33,547 nucleotides of DNA from assembly GCA_016929905.1 (NCBI GenBank), contig JAFGHX010000142.1, forward strand, positions 1 through 33,547, given 5' to 3'. This document shows, one piece after another, positions 31,137-33,547 of the stretch. The notes below the pieces were generated by a model. The model ran no database searches. It was not told where the DNA came from and saw nothing but the letters and a program-made list of their open reading frames with translations. A program made the translations under genes and the position numbers. This DNA comes from Kiritimatiellia bacterium (GTDB taxonomy: Bacteria > Verrucomicrobiota > Kiritimatiellia > JAFGHX01). How positions within the stretch are numbered: position 1 is the stretch's first letter; the number at the start of each line of letters is the position of its first letter.

Positions 31137-32486
31137 ATGAAAACGGATCAGAAGCGAGCCAAGAGAAGCGCGAAGAAAGGAACAACCCGCGAAACCGCTC
31201 GGCCGCAGCGTACGGGAAGGGAGCCCCGCGAGCCGCGTGATACGGGTTCGGGAAAGGCATCGGGCGAAATCGAACCGACGGGCGGCACGGTGGGTACGGA
31301 CCTCGCCGGCAGCGCACTCTCGGCCGAATCGCAATCCATCATCAAGACCGTCTCCCGGATCCTGCAGCAGGCCGTCCACGCCAATGCCTCGGACATCCAC
31401 ATTGAGCAGTACGAGCATCGCTCACGCTTGCGATTCCGAATCGACGGACTGCTCCGGGAGGTGGAGGCGCCGCCCGCGGAGTTGTTTCCGGCGCTCATCT
31501 CGCGCCTGCAGATCATGGCCAATCTTGAGACGAAGACGGCCCTGCCGCAAGACGGACGCATACGGATCCGAATGGCGCAGAAAGAGTACGATATTCGACT
31601 GAGTTTCGCCCGAACGGTCGTGGGTCAGCATGTCGTGCTGCGCTTCCTGGCCACGGAACAGGTGGATCTCGACATGAAGTCGCTGGGCCGCCCCGCGATC
31701 GGCCGACGCCTTACCCAATGGTCGAAACGACCAGACGGCCTGTGTCTCGTCACGGGCCCCACCGGGTGCGGCAAGACCACGACCCTGTACGCCATGCTGA
31801 AACCGCTGGCGGCCAACCCGACCCTCAAAGTCATGACCGTGGAAGATCCCGTGGAGTACCTGCTCGACGGGGCATGCCAGATCCCCGAGAACCCGAAGGG
31901 CGGAGTCACGATGCCCAGCGCGCTCCGTCATATGCTGCGATCGGCGCCGAACGTGCTGATGGTGAGCGATTTGCGGGACACCGAGACGGTGGATATGGCG
32001 ATCGCGGCGGCGATGACCGGGCACCTGGTGCTCGGCGCCATGCACACGAACAACGCCGTGAGCGCCGTGACCCGCCTGCGCGACCTCGGCGTTGACCCGT
32101 ACAGAATCTGCAACTGTCTCGTCGGCGTGGCGGCACAGCGGCTTCTGCGCCGGCTGTGCCCGCATTGCCGCAAGAAGGGAAAACCCGATCCCATGCTGCT
32201 CGATGCGCTTGGCGTCAAGGCGAGCCGGCGGCCCAAGGTCGTGTACCGGCCCGGGGGCTGCGCGAAGTGCAACGGCACCGGCTACCGAGGCCGAGTCGCG
32301 GCGTTCGAGCTGTACGAACCGGGCGAAGAGATCTACCCGCTCCTCCAACAAGACGCGCCCACGGAGCAACTCCGGAAGCTCGCAGTCGAGAACGGGTTCA
32401 AGACCCTGATCGACGACGGAATCGCGCTCGTCCGCGAAAAGCAGACGTCATTGGAGGAACTCGCACGGATCCTGCTCGGGACGTAG
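31137..32486 (+). CDS. GspE/PilB-type secretion ATPase with altered Walker B
   Basis: 449 residues, ATG 31137 with GGAGGTG upstream. A basic, probably disordered tail (1-60) precedes the N2 domain (ASDIHIE, PQDGRI). The ATPase domain shows Walker A GPTGCGKT (207-214), the Asp box VEDPVEY (235-241), the His box with His303, and a four-Cys zinc site (341, 344, 375, 378). The usual Walker B ending GEIRD reads SDLRD here (277-281), so the catalytic Glu is Asp and the preceding DPD is APN. The N-terminal N1 domain that contacts the inner-membrane platform is missing. No pilin, GspF or secretin gene is in the window. It may power pilus or type II secretion, or be a divergent stand-alone copy. Confidence 0.85.
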   Translation: MKTDQKRAKRSAKKGTTRETARPQRTGREPREPRDTGSGKASGEIEPTGGTVGTDLAGSALSAESQSIIKTVSRILQQAVHANASDIHIEQYEHRSRLRFRIDGLLREVEAPPAELFPALISRLQIMANLETKTALPQDGRIRIRMAQKEYDIRLSFARTVVGQHVVLRFLATEQVDLDMKSLGRPAIGRRLTQWSKRPDGLCLVTGPTGCGKTTTLYAMLKPLAANPTLKVMTVEDPVEYLLDGACQIPENPKGGVTMPSALRHMLRSAPNVLMVSDLRDTETVDMAIAAAMTGHLVLGAMHTNNAVSAVTRLRDLGVDPYRICNCLVGVAAQRLLRRLCPHCRKKGKPDPMLLDALGVKASRRPKVVYRPGGCAKCNGTGYRGRVAAFELYEPGEEIYPLLQQDAPTEQLRKLAVENGFKTLIDDGIALVREKQTSLEELARILLGT

Positions 32487-32561
32487 TGTCGTGGAACGCG
32501 GACGTCAAGAAGACTGGCCTCGCGCCGCGCGGGATGGCATACTCCCCCCTGAGGGACAACG

Positions 32562-33113
32562 ATGACGCTGCTGGACAGGATTCTGGCCATCGCCGCGGAC
32601 GATCTGCCGGCCGCCGGCGTTGACTGCCTGCTCATCGGCGGGTTCGCCGTCAACCACCACGGCTACACACGGAACACCCTGGACGTGGATTTCATGATCG
32701 TCGCGGATCAGCTTGACTCGGTCAGGAAGATCATGACCCAGGCGGGGTTCACGAATGTCGCCATCCGAGAGAACGTCGCGTTCTTCTCCGTTCCGGACGA
32801 GGCGCCCCGTGCGGATTTCCTGCGCGTGGATGAGCAGACGATGCGCAGACTGCTCGAGAACGCGGCCTGCGTCAACGTGCACGGGCACGCACTGAAGATT
32901 CCGACAGTCAGGGATCTCATCGCCATGAAAATCTTCGCCCTCTCGCAGGATGTCCCGCGCCGGATGGGGAAGGACCTGCCCGACATTGCGTACTTGACCG
33001 TGCTGCACGAGTTGAGCCTCGAGGCTGACATCCGGCCGTTATGCGACCGGTTCGGAACGGATGAGGTCTACGCGCTCATCCGAGACCAAGTGGAGGCGTT
33101 GCGCAGACCGTGA
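32562..33113 (+). CDS. Nucleotidyltransferase-fold protein (AbiEii/DUF6036-like)
   Basis: 183 residues, ATG 32562 with GAGGG upstream. The polymerase-beta-type nucleotidyltransferase core is recognisable: LLIGGFAVNHHGYTR with Gly26-Gly27, LDVDF with Asp41 and Asp43, and a third acidic residue Asp85 in RADF. Proteins of this shape include toxin components such as AbiEii and stand-alone MNT enzymes that modify RNA or proteins with nucleotides. It overlaps the next small gene by four bases (GTGA), a layout typical of toxin-antitoxin pairs, though AbiE antitoxins normally precede the toxin. A defence or stress role is inference. Confidence 0.75.
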   Translation: MTLLDRILAIAADDLPAAGVDCLLIGGFAVNHHGYTRNTLDVDFMIVADQLDSVRKIMTQAGFTNVAIRENVAFFSVPDEAPRADFLRVDEQTMRRLLENAACVNVHGHALKIPTVRDLIAMKIFALSQDVPRRMGKDLPDIAYLTVLHELSLEADIRPLCDRFGTDEVYALIRDQVEALRRP

Positions 33114-33322
33114 AGAAGCACCCCCGAAAGATGGAGCCATTGCCGCCACGGCTCTCCATGGATGAATACGTCACCTGGATCGAGGAATCGCTCCGCAACG
33201 CGGATCCGCGCCGGGTCGAGCGGCAGAAAGCGATCGAGGAACAGATCAAGGCGCGCTTCTCCTTGGTGGAGGACAACGGCACGCACCCGGCAACACCCGG
33301 ATCGCCAGACGCGGCGGAGTGA
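33110..33322 (+). CDS. Small hypothetical protein coupled to the nucleotidyltransferase
   Basis: 70 residues from GTG 33110, overlapping the previous stop by four bases; ATG 33131 is a second possible start. The sequence is charged, with MDEYVTWIEESLRNADP likely forming helices and a Pro/Ala-rich end. No known family is recognised. The overlap and size suggest a partner, possibly an antitoxin, of the nucleotidyltransferase. Confidence 0.5.
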   Translation: MKKHPRKMEPLPPRLSMDEYVTWIEESLRNADPRRVERQKAIEEQIKARFSLVEDNGTHPATPGSPDAAE

Positions 33323-33360
33323 GGGACCTCAGGACACAGCCGCATCGCGTCCCCACACGC

Positions 33361-33432
33361 CTTACGGCGTTCACTACAAACGAGCCACAAATCAAGGCCG
33401 TTCTGCCGTTCGTAGTGAGCCCCGTAAGGGGC
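33361..33432. repeat. Nested inverted repeat, REP-like
   Basis: CTTACGG (33361-33367) and CCGTAAG (33422-33428) flank the matching arms GTTCACTAC (33369-33377) and GTAGTGAGC (33411-33419), with a tighter GCCCC-GTAA-GGGGC hairpin at 33419-33432. Such nested palindromes between genes are typical of dispersed REP elements; other copies would have to be sought in the genome. The rest of the right edge to 33547 shows no gene. Confidence 0.55.
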
Positions 33433-33547
33433 GTAGAGCCCGGTGCCTGACGTCCGGCTTGACTAAGTACTGCCTTTCGTAAATACGCTAACGTTAGTGG
33501 GAGCGCCACGGCGGGGCGCGCAAGGCGCGGCTGGGGGGCCAATACCC

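Overview
This is a GC-rich stretch with tightly packed genes. It carries none of the rRNA, tRNA, CRISPR or transposase genes I looked for. Its content suggests a fermentative, glycan-degrading bacterium of the PVC group, probably Lentisphaerota, Kiritimatiellota or a relative, with Planctomycetota as the alternative. The reasons are four DUF4838 proteins, two cysteine-type sulfatases, two AraR-like GntR/LacI hybrid regulators, a UroD-family protein beside a Gfo/Idh/MocA oxidoreductase, and a 4Fe-4S ferredoxin:thioredoxin-reductase-like domain. The taxonomic placement is inference.

Layout. (1) 179-1516 reads best as one selenoprotein gene: a ferredoxin:thioredoxin reductase catalytic-chain domain fused in frame to selenophosphate synthetase (SelD). 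The in-frame TGA at 521-523 sits exactly where SelD has its catalytic Cys/Sec, and a bacterial SECIS-like hairpin follows it. A standard pipeline would split this into a short FTR gene and a truncated SelD. (2) 1695-9387 (+) holds a GntR/LacI regulator with its own operator-overlapped promoter, a very large exported transglutaminase-like protein and a DUF4838 protein. (3) 18115-9457 (-) is a run of UroD-like protein, Gfo/Idh oxidoreductase, DUF4838 protein, sulfatase, putative glycosidase and a LOG-family protein. It is divergent from a second GntR/LacI regulator (18421-19494). Both promoters of this divergent pair overlap near-identical TTGTA-NN-TACAA palindromes, which makes a self-contained regulon plausible. 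(4) 19654-26941 (+) holds a DUF4838 protein with a C-terminal beta-sandwich, a truncated polygalacturonase-like remnant, a second sulfatase and a large DUF4838 protein. (5) 29733-27013 (-) is an operon of methyltransferase, nucleoside phosphorylase and ADP-ribosylglycohydrolase. It sits behind a leader of about 180 nt with a near-consensus promoter, an intrinsic terminator and an alternative antiterminator pairing. (6) 30105-33322 (+) holds an ECF sigma factor, a small HTH protein, a GspE/PilB-like ATPase with an altered Walker B box, and a nucleotidyltransferase overlapping a tiny gene. (7) The right end has a nested inverted repeat of REP type.

How it fits together: most of the window looks like a polysaccharide-use locus for a sulfated glycan. 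DUF4838 and transglutaminase-like proteins carry export signals, while both sulfatases lack them, so desulfation may happen on imported oligosaccharides. The two most notable items outside that theme are the FTR-SelD selenoprotein and the attenuated methyltransferase/phosphorylase/ADP-ribosylglycohydrolase operon.
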